A DNA stretch of 64,000 bases from Silene conica. Taxonomy: Eukaryota > Streptophyta > Magnoliopsida > Caryophyllales > Caryophyllaceae. Each line of letters starts with the position of its first letter. The stretch's first letter is position 1. Below, piece by piece: positions 22,922 to 36,500 of the stretch. The notes below the pieces were generated by a model. The model saw nothing but the letters and a program-made list of their open reading frames with translations, was not told the DNA's origin and did no database searches. The DNA is taken from assembly GCA_029255685.2 (NCBI GenBank), contig CM055315.2, positions 49,939,358-50,003,357 on the forward strand. Reading direction: 5' to 3'. The position numbers were made by a program, and so were the translations under genes.

Positions 22922-23783
22922 ATCTCCCACTTGTCTGTACAAGGGTATGTGGAATGACGTTATCACACTACATGTGGAGGACACAAGGCTCCAAAAAACT
23001 CCCACTTGTCCGTACAAGTGTAGGTGCGATAACCGATTCTCATATCCTTTTAAAATTTCTCCCACTCAATGTAAGACAATTTGCAAATCCGCATTCGCAA
23101 AGGTCGTATCTCACAAGCGATCTGTATCAAGAGTGGTTTCCCCGACTAGAGAGTAACTTAACTGATAAAACGAATCTGTATTCGAGCATGGCCATGCATT
23201 TCAGTTACTACTCCTCGAGTGGCCCTGAGAAATGATAAAATCCTGATAAGGGTTTGGATATTTCCCTCAACTCGAATCCTGCCGATATCGCGCAGCATGA
23301 AATAACCCCGAAAAAATCCTCTTGGCCCCTGTTACGATGACCGTGGGAAAGAAACCAAAGTTACCCAAAATCTGCCTTAATCTCAAGAGACAGTTGAAAG
23401 TCAAAAGACTCGACTCTAAGGAACACTATGGAGGTCCTATCCACGACCTGGCACCCAATGTTATAAAACATTTAGGACTCCATAACGTTGTGACGGGGTG
23501 TCCTACGAGATATCCGTATAACTCGCCTTTGTGATTGGTCAGTCATCCGCGTGACTTATGGCTCGTTGAACCACCATCAACCAACGTCACAAAATGATTA
23601 CCTGAGTTATCTGCTCAAGTGGGTAATCAAGGACTAAAACGATGTAATGTTATTCAGTTCACTTTGTGGTGTTCAAAATTGGCGTACAATTCCACATGAA
23701 AAACAAAACATTATATATCATAACAATGAGGTTGAATAGAGTACAGGAGAAAATGAACTATTACATGAATTCATAAAAGAGTA
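22922..23783 (-). promoter_or_regulatory. Copia-2 polypurine tract and 3' region
   Basis: Next to the LTR the minus strand reads CAAGTGGGAGAT, the polypurine tract. A second tract, GACAAGTGGGAGTTTTTT, lies near 22996-23013 with the same flanking word TTGTAC, and a third, AGTGGGAGAAATTT, near 23057. The remaining 700 bp to the RNase H stop codon is non-coding 3' untranslated sequence; I see no further gene. Confidence 0.7.
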
Positions 23784-25580
23784 CTACAACTTAGGAACAC
23801 ATCTAATTCCCATGGAATGAATGTGCCCTTCATGCTTATCACGTGGTAATGCTTTAGTGAGAGGATCAGCTATGTTGTCATCCGTAGCGATCTTATCAAT
23901 GAAAATCTCCTTTTGCTCCACGTAATCTCTGATTAGATGAGCTTTCCGTTGTACATGCCTAGCCTTGTTGCTAGACTTATGCTCCTTAGCTTGGAAGATG
24001 GCACCTTTATTATCACAATAAACGGTGATTGGGTCATTCGAACTAGGCTCTACTGATAGTCCTTGTAAGAATTGACGCATCCATATTGCTTCCTTAGCTG
24101 CTTCTGAGGCGGCATAGTACTCGGACTCAGTCGTAGAATCTGCTGTAACACTATGTTTAGAACTTTTCCAGCTGACAGCAGCGCCATTAAGAGTAAAAAC
24201 GAATCCAGACTGAGATTTCGAGTCGTCTCGATCCGTTTGGAAGCTAGCATCTGCGTAACCCGTGGCGCAGAGCGTTGAGTCGCCTCCATAAGTCAATCCC
24301 CAATCTTTAGTCCTCCGTAGGTACTTAAGAATGTTTTTCACGCCCATCCAGTGTTGATCACCTGGATGAGCTTGGAATCGACTGGTCATACTCAATGCAT
24401 ATGCAACGTCTGGACGTGTGCATATCATGGCATACATGATCGATCCTATTGCCGAAGCATAAGGAATCCGACTCATGCGCTCTTTCTCTTCCAATGTCTT
24501 AGCTTCTTGAGACTTGCTCAAGTGAAGCCCAGTAGTCGTAGGAAGGAACCCTTTCTTGGAGTTCGTCATGCTGAATCTCTCTAGAATCTTATCTATGTAA
24601 GACTCCTGACTGAGAGACAACATCCGTCGTGATCTATCCCTGTAGATACGGATGCCCAAAATTCTTTGTGCCTCTCCCAGATCTTTCATCTGGAAATGGT
24701 TTTTCAACCATGCTTTAACCGAAGAAAGGAGAGGTATGTCATTCCCAATCAAGAGTATGTCATCGACATACAGTACTAGGAAGACAGTCTTGCTCCCACT
24801 CGACTTGATATAGAGACATGGTTCCTCGACTGATCGAACGAATCCATTCTCTTTTATCACTTGGTCGAAGCGATGATTCCAACTCCGCGATGCTTGCTTA
24901 AGTCCATAGATGGAAAGCTTAAGCTTGCAAACCTTCTTAGGATGTTCTGGATCAATAAAACCCTCGGGTTGTACCATGTACAACTCTTCCTCCAAATAAC
25001 CGTTTAAGAAGGCGGTTTTAACGTCCATTTGCCATATTTCATAGTCATGAAATGCGGCTATCGCTAAGATAATCCGAATGGAACGTAGCATGACTACGGG
25101 TGCAAAGATCTCATCGTAGTGCAAGCCTGGCACTTGGGTGAAACCTTTAGCAACTAGTCTTGCCTTATGGATATCTTGTTTACCTTCCACGGCATGCTTT
25201 ATTTTGTAAAGCCATTTGCATTGAAGGGGACGTACCTTTGCAGGTAGGTCCACAAGATCCCACACGTTGTTCTCATACATGGAGTCCATCTCGGATTGCA
25301 TGGCTTCTAGCCATAGCTTTGAGTCAGAACTGGTCATGGCACCTTTATAGGTTGTGGGTTCATTACCCTCTAGGAGTAAGATGCCATCCATATCATGTTC
25401 CTCGACCATACCAATGTATCTGTCCGGAGGAATGGAGACTCTTCCCGACCTCCTAGGTTCCTCAGGAATATCTACCGCAGCCTTGGTTGAAGGAACTGTT
25501 TCCTCCAATAGTTGCTCGGTAGTTGGTTCTTGAACTTCCGATAAATCGAAGCTTCTATTACTCGACTTGTTCTTGAGAAA
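23784..25580 (-). pseudogene. Copia-2 reverse transcriptase and RNase H
   Basis: A 574-residue frame, counted from Met at 25508. RT spans about 95-340 with QMDVKTAFLNG (160-170, first catalytic Asp) and LYVDDILLIGN (246-256, catalytic YVDD). RNase H spans about 415-560 with GYADASF (Asp 420), TTESEYY (Glu 462) and YCDNKGA. It ends at a natural stop after RCVPKL. The frame is open further upstream to the stop at 25581-25583, in the same register as integrase, so one base change separates the two parts of pol. All catalytic residues are present; only that stop and the upstream frameshift suggest inactivity. Confidence 0.92.
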
Positions 25581-26834
25581 TTATTTCTCTAAGAACGTCG
25601 CACTAGCCGCATCAAAAACACGTTGTTCGGTTGGCGAGTAGAAGTAATGACCAAAAGTTCCCTTTGGATAGCCTATAAAGTATGTCTTGACCGATCGCGG
25701 GCCGAGCTTATCCTCATGTCTCCACTTGACATAAGCCTCGCAGCCCCAAACCCGAATAAAGGACAAGTTAGGGACCGTTCCTTTCCATAATTCGTATGGA
25801 GTCTTGTCAACAGCATTAGACGGACTTCGGTTAAGTATTAGAGTGGCCGACAAAAGAGCATAGCCCCACAATGAATCAGGCACAACGGTGTGACTCATCA
25901 TGGATCGAACCATATCGAGTAGAGTTCGATTTCTCCGTTCGGACACACCATTTAATTGTGGTGTTCCAGGTGGAGTCAACTGTAGCACGATGCCACAGTC
26001 TTTAAGGTGTTGATCAAACTCGTGTGAAAGATACTCACCACCACGATCAGAACGTAGTGCTTTAATCTTTCTTCCCAGTTGGTTCTGTACCCGATTCTGG
26101 TATGTTTTGAACTTGTTAAAGGATTCATTTTGGTGCTTCATTAAGTAGACATAGCCATATCTACTCAAATCATCCGTGAAAGTGATGAAATACCTATAGC
26201 CTTCTCGTGCGTTGATCGACATAGGGCCGCATACGTCCGTATGTATGAGTCCTAATAGGTCGGCAGCACGCATTCCAACACCTTTGAAGGAAATACGAGT
26301 CATCTTACCGATGAGACATGATTCACACGTGCCATATGATTCGAAATCAAAGGGCGAGATAGCTCCATTTTGTATGAGCTGTTTCACGCGTTTCTCATTT
26401 ATGTGTCCCATACGACAATGCCATAGGTAAGTTTGATCTTTGTCACCTACCTTTAATCTCTTGTTATTAACATGTAATATCTCGGTGGTTAGATCTAAAA
26501 CATAAATTTCATTCATGGAAACTGCATTGCCATAAATCATATTGTGTAAGGAGAAAATACAGCTATTATTCTCTATTACAAATGAAAAACCGAGTTTGTC
26601 AAGCGCAGAAACTGAAATAATGTTTTTGGACAAACGAGGAACATAATAACAGTTATATAAAGATAACTCGAATCCACTTGGAAGCTGGATCACGTATGTT
26701 CCCCTCGAGATTGCAGCAACACGTGCTCCGTTCCCGACACGCAGGTCAACCTCACCCTTGATTAGGGGTTCTTGGTTTCGGAGGCCCTGCACATGATTAC
26801 ATAGATGAGAACACAACCAGTATCTAGTACCCAA
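25581..26834 (-). pseudogene. Copia-2 protease end and integrase
   Basis: The zinc-binding HHCC domain runs WHCRMGH (138-144) to CESCLIGK (170-177). The core has HTDVCGP (Asp 200), SDRGGEYLS (Asp 263) and NGVSERRNR (Glu 299), a complete DDE triad, followed by PNLSFIRVWGCEAYVK. The frame stops after ATFLEK at 25581. Upstream residues 10-75 belong to the end of the protease region (VGNGARVAA; YYVPRLSKNIISVS). It joins gag in a different register: a single-base loss just after the protease D-T-G shifts the frame at about 26812. Normal copia gag-pol would be one frame here. Confidence 0.9.
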
Positions 26835-27814
26835 GTTCCGTAACTTGCATGGTTAATCTCAATCATGTGAATAAAAGAAGAAGAAGACATACCAACAGGA
26901 GTAACGCCGCCTGCCTTAATGTCCTCACGATACACGGGGCATGAGCGCCTCCAATGCCCAGTCTTGTGGCAATGGTGACATTCCATGCTAGTATCCTTGC
27001 TCTTTGTTTTACCCTGTGAGTTGCTTGACTCACCTAGCCCACTCTTAGTAAATCCTGACTTCTTAAACTTGGGCTTGCCTACTGCTAGGTCGCCCTGAGC
27101 TTTAGCTTTACCCTTACCCTTACCCTTACTGGAAATCATGAGAACATCTTGCTTCACGCTCCCACTTAATTTCAGATCCTTCTCGGTCTGTACGAGAAGG
27201 AAGTGGAGCTCATGAGGAGTCTTCTTCATGTCGTTCATGTAATAGTTGGCCCTGAAGAGGGCGAACCCATCATGAAGCGAATGAAGCATTCGATCAACGA
27301 TTATGTTCTCACTGATCTTGCAGTTTAGGGCCTCCAGTTTTTCGATATTCTCAATCATGTGAAGAATATGTGGGCTAACAGCTTGACCCTTCTGGAGTTT
27401 CGCCTCAAAGAAGCGACAGGTATGCTCATAAGAAACGATCCTCGGAGCCTTTGAGAATTCGTTAGTGAGCGTGGTGAAAATCTTGTTTGCACCATGGGCT
27501 ATGAAGCGTCTTTGCAAATTGGATTCCATTGCATAGATGAGTACGTTCTTTATCGCACCCGCTTCCATGACGAAGTCGCTATGAGCGCGAACTTCGTTAG
27601 CTCCAGCTCCAGTTCCTAGGTGTGCCGGAATTGGCTCAGTTAAGTACTTAAGCTTTCCGTCAGCAATGGCAGCATTCCGTAGTGGTGCCTCCCAGTCAGA
27701 GAAGTTTGACTCATCATTCCTCAGTCTAGTAGACTGATTCATGGAGTCCATGAAGGCTTTTAGCCAGGATTCACGTGCTAGCTTGGCACTTGGCATTGGG
27801 TCTTCACCAACCAT
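26762..27814 (-). CDS. Copia-2 gag with protease active site
   Basis: Gag starts at Met 27814 (MVGEDPMPSAKLARESW) and forms the capsid-like shell that packages the element's RNA in the cytoplasm. Residues 1-215 are the helical gag region (W.KAFMDSM, FSDWE, IKNVLIYAME, VDRMLHSL). Residues 228-275 are lysine/glycine rich. A CCHC zinc knuckle, CHHCHKTGHWRRSC, lies at 279-292. The protease begins WVLDTGC (328-334), after which the frame is shifted and reads on only to residue 350. The gag part looks complete. The copia-1 gag at 2186-3534 is its closest relative in the window. Confidence 0.88.
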   Translation of the reverse strand: MVGEDPMPSAKLARESWLKAFMDSMNQSTRLRNDESNFSDWEAPLRNAAIADGKLKYLTEPIPAHLGTGAGANEVRAHSDFVMEAGAIKNVLIYAMESNLQRRFIAHGANKIFTTLTNEFSKAPRIVSYEHTCRFFEAKLQKGQAVSPHILHMIENIEKLEALNCKISENIIVDRMLHSLHDGFALFRANYYMNDMKKTPHELHFLLVQTEKDLKLSGSVKQDVLMISSKGKGKGKAKAQGDLAVGKPKFKKSGFTKSGLGESSNSQGKTKSKDTSMECHHCHKTGHWRRSCPVYREDIKAGGVTPVGMSSSSFIHMIEINHASYGTWVLDTGCVLIYVIMCRASETKNP

Positions 27815-28180
27815 TACTTATACATCTGTTTAATTTGAACGTGTTCTACACTGAAAAGAAGATAAAACAGAACCATATAAGCAACTCATTGTTGTGATTT
27901 AAGTCTATATTAAAGTGTATTTAAACTCGTAGACTCATGCATTTTTCAAATTGATGTCCCTCAAGAATTATATAAACGATCCCAAGACTTAATTTCCGTA
28001 TATTGATAAGCCCACAGCTTGGCTAATTCCACCATTGGAACTCTTGGTCGATAGATTTCCGTAAATCCTATCTATTAGTCCATCTCAGTCGCTAGATAGT
28101 ATCGAGTGACCATGATGTTGAGATAAAATAAATCATCTATTCCCACTTACCCGACGTAGAAGGGGTCATATTATGCCTAA
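27815..28180 (-). mobile_element. Copia-2 leader, proximal part
   Basis: Untranslated leader between gag and element F, similar to 4094-4474 of copia-1. No open frame of note. Confidence 0.75.
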
Positions 28181-31100
28181 TGTAACACCCCCATTTATTT
28201 AAGAGCCTTTAGCAAGACATTCTCAAATAAATAGAGATGTTACCATCTCGGAATGTCCGAGGTAGTGAGTAACAAAGTAAAACAACCAAAGTACTTTATA
28301 AAAACTGATAAAATTTAAACTTGGTTATTACAGTTACTACATAACAGGAAACAAAATACAACTGATGACTTCTCTAGATGTGATATAATTCTAAGTCGGT
28401 CCAAAGTACGCATCTCACATTCCTGCCCCAGCTCCTAGCTCATCTGTCTCTGACCTGCAGAATCTACTCCCCATTCCGGATCATCGTAGGTGTACACGAA
28501 TACACTGTCAACCTCGCGGTTGAGTAGGGTAACACAAAATTATAATGCAACAATTATGATATGCAAATGCAATGATATGCTCGAGCTCAATCTCAATCTC
28601 AATTCTCAATCTCAAACTCATACCCTTGCACCAAGCCATACCGAACCTCCCGGCAGACTATAATCGGTCGTCACCGAACACCAGCTCAATAGCTGATAAG
28701 ACACCAGGCCTGGTCTGCAGAACCACCCTGGGCTTTATATCAGAACGATATCAGGCCATAACTTTCTCAGTAACCAATGCATATGCTATGCTCATGAATG
28801 CAACAATATAATTATTTAATCATGCTATTAAATACTGAAATACTCATGCCATTGCCAATAATCCACAATCAATCCAACCAATATCAATTTTATATAATTC
28901 ATGCTTGCATCCATCACATACAAGGCAATATCCTTTCATAACACATCACAGAGTAAACATCCATTCATATCACTTCATAAAGTATAGTGTCAGTGTATCC
29001 TACCTGGATAGCAATATAATCCATCACGCAGCTAACATCCAATCAGTAGCATTACTTCATCACATACTCGACACCTAATAAAATAATATACTCAATCACT
29101 AACTAATACAATAACGCAAATTAATATAATATATCTATTATTTAAATTAACCATTTAAATAGTATAATACGCATAACGAGACCGTATCAAATTATTACTT
29201 AGCAGCAATTTAATAACAGGAAAGAATTATATAAATTATCACCAACAACTAAATAACTATACTTGTCACATACGTATTACAATTATGGAGATACGAACTT
29301 ATTATTAAAATTACAAAACGTGAAAACTTAACCCACGAGTATACATATGCAAATTCAATTACTTACGACTCAAGTACCCAAGAAAGCAACAATTACATAA
29401 TAATAACACTACTAATATTAACCATAATATTAATAATAATCATAATATATATAATATCAATAACAATAATACCCAAACAAAAACAACAATGAATACTAAT
29501 AATACCATAATAACATAGTAATAATAATATTATTAATAATAATAATAACAACATAACAATAACAATGATAATAGTATTATCAATAATGTTAACAATAATA
29601 AGAATAACATATGTAAACTAAACAACCCCCTTTCCCTCCAGACCTGGGTTCGAATCCCATGACAAGCAACCCAAAACAACATAAACACTAACCAAACAAC
29701 CCTTCACAGACTTCCTGCACCCAACTTCCAACTTCCACCACCCTTATTCCAGCCACCCACGGTCACCACCTAAGGTCCTAACCTCTTACCCATACTTCAG
29801 ACTATAAAATAAACACCCACGTTACCCCCTGAAACCACCACCGATGCCACCACCACCGGATCAAACAGCCCGCGCAACCCTGACACCTGCTGTTTCAGCG
29901 TTTAACTCGGGAGTTCCCTCTTTCTTCTCACGCTTCTTTCTTTCACCACCATGCCCCACACCACCTCTGGCCACCACCATTGTGACCACTGACCCACGGT
30001 GGTTCCGTGGGTGGTAAACATGAGTCCTCGTTCTCCCCTGAAACGACACAAACGCGACTTGAACAGCCCGCTAGACACGCCTCATCCCCTGTTTCTGCCC
30101 TACTTTTCGCGCATCAAACCACCAGTTTCCTATGGAACTCCGACCACCACACTCCTCGTAACCACCACAAAAACAACCTACTAACACACCCTCACCAGTA
30201 CCCATGACCCACGACGAGGATTAAACCCAAAACGCAACAAATTACAACGTCAAGGACACGGTCAGCGTATTAGTGAAAACAGAGCATAAAATAATAACGT
30301 GTTGACCTGCGACATTCAAAGCAGTTACAGTGACATCTACGGCGGCCCTATGGCGATTTAACGATGACGAAAATGTTAAGGACACTACAAGGGTTACATA
30401 CAACTATTAAACATAGAAAAAGATAAATCATAAGGTAAGAAAATTACTCACTAATACGCTGTTGCGAAAAGGATAAACCCGTTGATGATCTCTTTCTCTT
30501 TCGTTCTTCTCTACCCTCACGACTGCTCAGGCCAGGGTTTAGGGTGCAGAAGGGATAGGGAGGTAGACGAGATGTAGGAGGATGAGTAGACTTTTGGTGA
30601 TAGACGATGGTGGCAGATTAAGGTGTCGATGGAGGCATGAATGATATGAGGGTGATTAGGGTTTGTTTATCGTGTAAGGTGTTAGGGTGTCGATTGTTGT
30701 TTACTGTTTCTCACTACCCAAACCGAGTATATCTAATATGAGCCCATCTCTATCGGTCCATCACGCATTACAAGAATTATATTACCCATATTCCGTTCTC
30801 GACTCGATTAAAGATAAATGGCACATATAACTAATATAATTATTATAGAAATTAATAAATATAAGTTAATTATAAGAATATAAATTTATTAGTACTTACA
30901 TGAGAATATATAAAAATTGAAATTTAAATATAATTACGATTTAAATAATAGAACAAGTATAATTAAGAAATATTATAAAATACGAAATATATTAAATTAT
31001 AAATATATTATCAAAATTAAAGAAATACGAAAACAATGTCAATTAAGAAATAATCGTCAAATATGAAATGATTATGAAATACGAAATAATCGTAGAAATA

Positions 31101-31219
31101 CGATTTATAAAATAATAACAAGTTTACGTAAAATACTTATAAACATTCCATATGAAATACTTATATAATAAAACATGGTTTGATTGTCGTTGACCGAGGC
31201 TAAAATATGGGGTATTACA
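28181..31219 (-). mobile_element. Element F 3' LTR
   Basis: 3039 bp, ending GGGGTATTACA. It contains ATATC-rich sequence, an interrupted AAT/AAC tract (29400-29600), a tRNA B-box-like word (GACCTGGGTTCGAATCCC, 29642), and a CCACC-rich part (29730-30180). Open frames at 29861-30207 recur in the other LTR (35283-35629) and resemble no protein. Confidence 0.93.
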
Positions 31220-31570
31220 GTCTTCCCTCCTTAAAATGAACTTCGTCCCGAAGTTCGCCGCCCCGTAACGATAACAAAACCCTCTCCAGCACGAGGCAAA
31301 CACAAGTAGTACATATATAAGCTCTAAAACGTGAAGTGTTACATTCTATCCGCTTTAAGAAACTTTGTCCCCAAAGTTTAACATATAAACAAATTAAAGT
31401 ATACTTCATGAATCACAATATAATGCATAACAGAAGTGAACAGGTTTATGGAGTATATTCAAACAATCCCGACATATCAATTTCCATGTCATAACAACTA
31501 ACCATATCATAAATCATTAAGATTTTACAATCCTATCCTCCTTAAAACATGGTTACGTCCCCGTAACCCC
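31220..31570 (-). promoter_or_regulatory. Three polypurine-tract plus hairpin units in F
   Basis: Three similar units follow the LTR edge. Each has TTACA-like sequence, a pyrimidine tract ending CTTTAA or CCTTAAAA, then a hairpin: GAACTTCG-TCC-CGAAGTTC (31238-31256), AAACTTTG-TCCC-CAAAGTTT (31360-31379), GGTTACG-TCCC-CGTAACC (31551-31568). The first tract is the polypurine tract of the element (read on the minus strand). Stem sequences differ but remain complementary. Confidence 0.75.
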
Positions 31571-33583
31571 ATTATAAAATTTTACATCCAATGCTCAAGA
31601 AGACCACCGAAACAATAGTCACAATTCATCAGATAAGTTAATTACCCTATACTAGGCAATTATCAACCAACTTTTAAAACAATCAGAACACAGTTGGCAA
31701 TGTCACGTTACGCACTAAAACAAAATCAGGATACTAACACTTATACACCCTTGAAATCTCTTTAACACAAACTTCAACTATTTACACCAATGTGGACACT
31801 CAGCTAATTCATAGTGTATAATTGACAAATTAAAACATTTCGTGCTCATAAACATATTATAGAAGCAAAATCATATTTTAGAAAAGATATACCATTAATA
31901 TATGAAAGAACATCAACAAGATTCACATTGTTCAAAATAGTCACAATTACTTATGACAATTAGATTATTATATCATGCTAATAAGTTTACCAGTTAGATT
32001 CATCCTACCACTTATCCAGGTTCTTCTCTGATAAACATGATTTTATTATTACTTAGGAACACCACATAATTATTTTGAGGTCCTATTAATAAAAAGCAAT
32101 AGTGTCTGTATAATTGAAACTATTTTATATAAACTCAATGAAATAAGAAGGTTATTTTATCATATAATAGCGTTCATATTCATATCATATGCCTACTGTT
32201 CATGTTACTAATGACCTATCAGAGTATTACATGGTTACATCACAAAATTCATATTTGATTCAACTTTTAATATAAAACTTTATCATTTCAACAATCATAT
32301 ATCACAAAGCAACTTCCAAAAATCATAATTAAATAACGACTCGTTAAGATTTTACGTGGCTTATCATTTTGAAAACATGAATGAATATTCTAAGCAGTGG
32401 ACTTGGAATTATGCACAAACAATAATCATGTTTCAAATGATGTCATTTGCAAAAACATGGGTCAAAATAGAATTGTACAGTAACAATCTGACCACTGTCA
32501 ACTAAAATATTTATTTCTCTCAAAATAGAATCCGTATTAACATGAAGCCAAAAGCATTAGAAAGCTAAATCAGAAGGTTGTCACACATAAAATTTTCACA
32601 TTCATATAGAGAACACATTTTAAATGACAGCTCTCACAAGCAAGGTAACATTTTGAAAATTTATCAAAATTTTTGTTTTTTAAAATCACTTCACATTATC
32701 ACATTTAAATACAACCATTCTTCTTCCAAAACATGTTGACATATTATTTGAAGCATTGTAATTACATCACACCATATTAACATGTAATTGCCATCTAGAA
32801 AACGGTAAAGATTGCGAAACCGAAAATAAGTCAACTAAATAACTCAATCATCATGTATAGACAATGCACTAGTTTCTATCATCGTGCCAACACAACTTTT
32901 TTTTTTTTTTTTTTATAAACTAGGAGTTACTAAGATGTCCCTTATTGATTACTAACTTTATAACGAATTTAAGTGCGTATAAAGGCATAAGGTTCTAAGT
33001 ACGATATATGCAACACATAACTATATAAGATTCATGGCTTGGGTTAACAAATTTTGCATATCACTAGACATGGATTAATATAACATATAAGTCTGATCAT
33101 TCATATCCAAATACCAACCAATATATTACATAATTACGATAGTCATTTAATAACCAGATATAATATGGACATTTCAAAACACCAAAATCATACGATCTCA
33201 TCACCCAAATTATTGTTTAATAAATATACATCCATTCTCTGAAAATTCCACATTCAATCATTCAGATCAATCAACATTTCAGTATCAATCACATTTTTCC
33301 AATACACATATTAACCATAACCCACATCATTACTTACCTCATTCCGCTCCTGCAAAACGGTTAGTACAATATAGGCAAGGTTTGATCTTTTATTTTATTA
33401 CTACCCGCTCTCTGCATCACTCAAGGGTTACCCAGTTAGACTGAAAGGGCCAGTGGCTTGGTTTGAGGGGGCCCCTAACTCATCCCAATCCTAGGGCTCC
33501 TAACAGTTACTAGCCTGGGATTCATTTTATTAGACTCTTCCTACGTTCATTATTATTCATTTGGTTTAGGCCTGAGGATCGTT
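31571..33583 (-). mobile_element. Element F interior, non-coding
   Basis: About 2 kb, strongly AT-rich, no open frame over 60 codons and no recognisable gag-pol remnant. A T run of about 18 occurs at 32899-32916. The part from 33440 to 33583 resembles the leader of C (CATTCATTGG, AGACTCTCC, TAGGGC and the word GGCCTGAGGATCGTTCGC reversed). Confidence 0.7.
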
Positions 33584-33596
33584 CGCTCTGATACCA
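33584..33596 (-). promoter_or_regulatory. Element F primer binding site
   Basis: Minus-strand TGGTATCAGAGCG, three bases inside the 5' LTR and followed by AACGATCCTCAGGCC, the same 28 bases found after the C LTR. Confidence 0.9.
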
Positions 33597-33599
33597 CTT

Positions 33600-36500
33600 T
33601 GTAACACCCCCATTTATTTAAGAGCCTTTAGCAAGACATTCTCAAATAAATAGAGCTGTTACCATCTCGGAATGTCGGAGGTAGTGAGTAACAAAGTAAA
33701 ACAACCAAAGTACTTTATAAAAACTGATAAAATTTAAACTTGGTTATTACAGTTACTACATAACAGGAAAAAAAATACAACTGATGACTTCTCTAGATGT
33801 GATATAATTCTAAGTCGGTCCAAAGTACGCATCTCACATTCCTGCCCCAGCTCCTAGCTCATCTGTCTCTGACCTGCAGAATCTACTCCCCAATCCGGAT
33901 CATCGTAGGTGTACACGAATACACTGTCAACCTCGCGGTTGAGTAGGGTAACACAAAATTATAATGCAACAATTATGATATGCAAATGCAATGATATGCT
34001 CGAGCTCAATCTCAATCTCAATTCTCAATCTCAAACTCATACCCTTGCACCAAGCCAAACCGAACCTCCCGGCAGACTTTAATCGGTCGTCACCGAACAC
34101 CAGCTCAATAGCTGATAAGACACCAGGCCTGGTCTGCAGAACCACCCTGGGCTTTTTATCAGAACGATATCTGACCATAACTTTCTCAGTAACCAACGCA
34201 AATGCTATGCTCATGAATGCCACAATATAATTATTTAATCATGCTATTAAATACTGAAATACTCATGCCATTGCCAATAATCCACAATCAATCCAACCAA
34301 TATCAATCTTATATAATTCATGCTTGCATCCATCACATACAAGGCAAAATCCTTTCATAACACATCACAGAGTAAACATCCATTCATATCACTTCATAAA
34401 GTATAGTGTCAGTGTATCGTACCTGGATAGCAATATAATCCATCACGCAGCTAACATCCAATCCGTAGCATTACTTCATCACATACTCGACACCTAATAA
34501 AATAATATACTCAATCACTAACTAATACAATAACGCAAATTAATATAATATATCTATTATTTAAATTAACCATTTAAATAGTATAATACGCATAACGAGA
34601 CCGTATCAAATTATTACTTAGCAGCAATTTAATAACAGGAAAGAATTATATAAATTATCACCAACCACTAAATAACTATACTTGTCACATACGTATTACA
34701 ATTATGGAGATACGAACTTATTATTAAAATTACAAAACGTGAAAACTTAACCCACGAGTATACATATGTAAATTCAATTACTTACGACTCAAGTACCCAA
34801 GAAAGCAACAATTACATAATAATAACACTACTAATATTAACCATAATATTAATAATAATCATAATATATATAACATCAATAACAATAATACCCAAACAAA
34901 AACAACAACAATGAATACTAATAATACCATAATAACATAGTAATAATAATATTATTAATAATAATAATAACAACATAACAATAACAATGGTAATAATATT
35001 ATCAATAATGTTAACTATAATAAGAATAACATATGTAAACTAAACAACCCCCTTTCCCTCCAGACCTGGGTTCGAATCCCATGACAAGCAACCCAAAACA
35101 ACATAAACACTAACCAAACAGCCCTTCATAGACTTCCTGCACCCAACTTCCGACTTCCACAACCCTTATTCCAGCCACCCACAGTCACCACCTAAGGTCC
35201 TAACCTCTTACCCATACTTCAGACTATAAAATAAACACCCACGTTACCCCCTGAAACCACCACCGATGCCACCACCACCGGATCAAACAGCCCGCGTAAC
35301 CCTGACACCTGCTGTTTCAGCGTTTAACTCGGGAGTTCCCTCTTCCTTCTCACGCTTCTTTCTCTCACCACCATGCCCCACACCACCTCTGGCCACCACC
35401 ATTGTGACCACTGACCCACGGTGGTTCCGTGGGTGGTAAACATGAGTCCTCGTTCTCCCCTGAAACGACACAAACGCGACTTGAACAGCCCGCTAGACAC
35501 GCCTCATCCCCTGTTTCTGCCCAACTTTTCGCGCATCAAACCACCAGTTTCCTGTGGAACTCCGACCACCACACTCCTCGTAACCACCACAAAAACAACC
35601 TACTAACACACCCTCACCAGTACCCATGACCCACGACGAGGATTAAACCCAAAACGCAACAAATTACAACGTCAAGGACACGGTCAGCGTATTAGTGAAA
35701 ACAGAGCTTAAAATAATAACGTGTTGACCTGCGACATTCAAAGCAGTTACAGTGACATCTACGGCGGCCCTATGGCGATTTAACGATGACGAAAATGTTA
35801 AGGACACTACAAGGGTTACATACAACTATTAAACATAGAAAAAGATAAATCATAAGGTAAGAAAATTACTCACTAATACGCTGCTGCGAAAAGGATAAAC
35901 CCGTTGATGATCTCTTTCTCTTTCGTTCTTCTCTACCCTCACGACTGGTCAGGCCAGGGTTTAGGGTGCCGAAAGGATAGAGAGGTAGACGAGATGTAGG
36001 AGGATGAGTAGACTTTTGGTGATAGACGATGGAGGCAGATTAAGGTGTCGATGAAGGCATGAATGATATGAGGGTGATTAGGGTTTGTTTATCGTGTAAG
36101 GTGTTAGGGTGTCGATTGTTGTTTACTGTTTCTCACTACCCAAACCGAGTATATCTAATATGAGCCCATCTCTATCGGTCCATCACGCATTACAAGAATT
36201 ATATTACCCATATTCCGTTCTCGACTCGATTAAAGATAAACGGCACATATAACTAATATAGTTATTATAGAAATTAGTAAATATAAGTTAGTTATAAGAA
36301 TATAAATTTATTAGTACTTACATGAGAATATATAAAAATTTAAATTTAAATATAATTACGATTTAAATAATAGAACAAGTATAATTAAGAAATATTATAA
36401 AATACGAAATATATTTAATTATAAATATATTATCAAAATTAAAGAAATACGAAAGCAATGTCATTTTAAGAAATAATCGTCAAATATGAAATGATTATGA

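Noticed and set aside
28572..28811. 79-residue frame present twice (also 33991-34230)
   Set aside because: Part of the two F LTRs; duplication is structural and the sequence is CTCAAT-rich.
29861..30207. Three small frames repeated at 35283-35629
   Set aside because: Repetition is due to the two LTRs of element F. The frames overlap each other on both strands in CCACC-rich sequence and match no protein.
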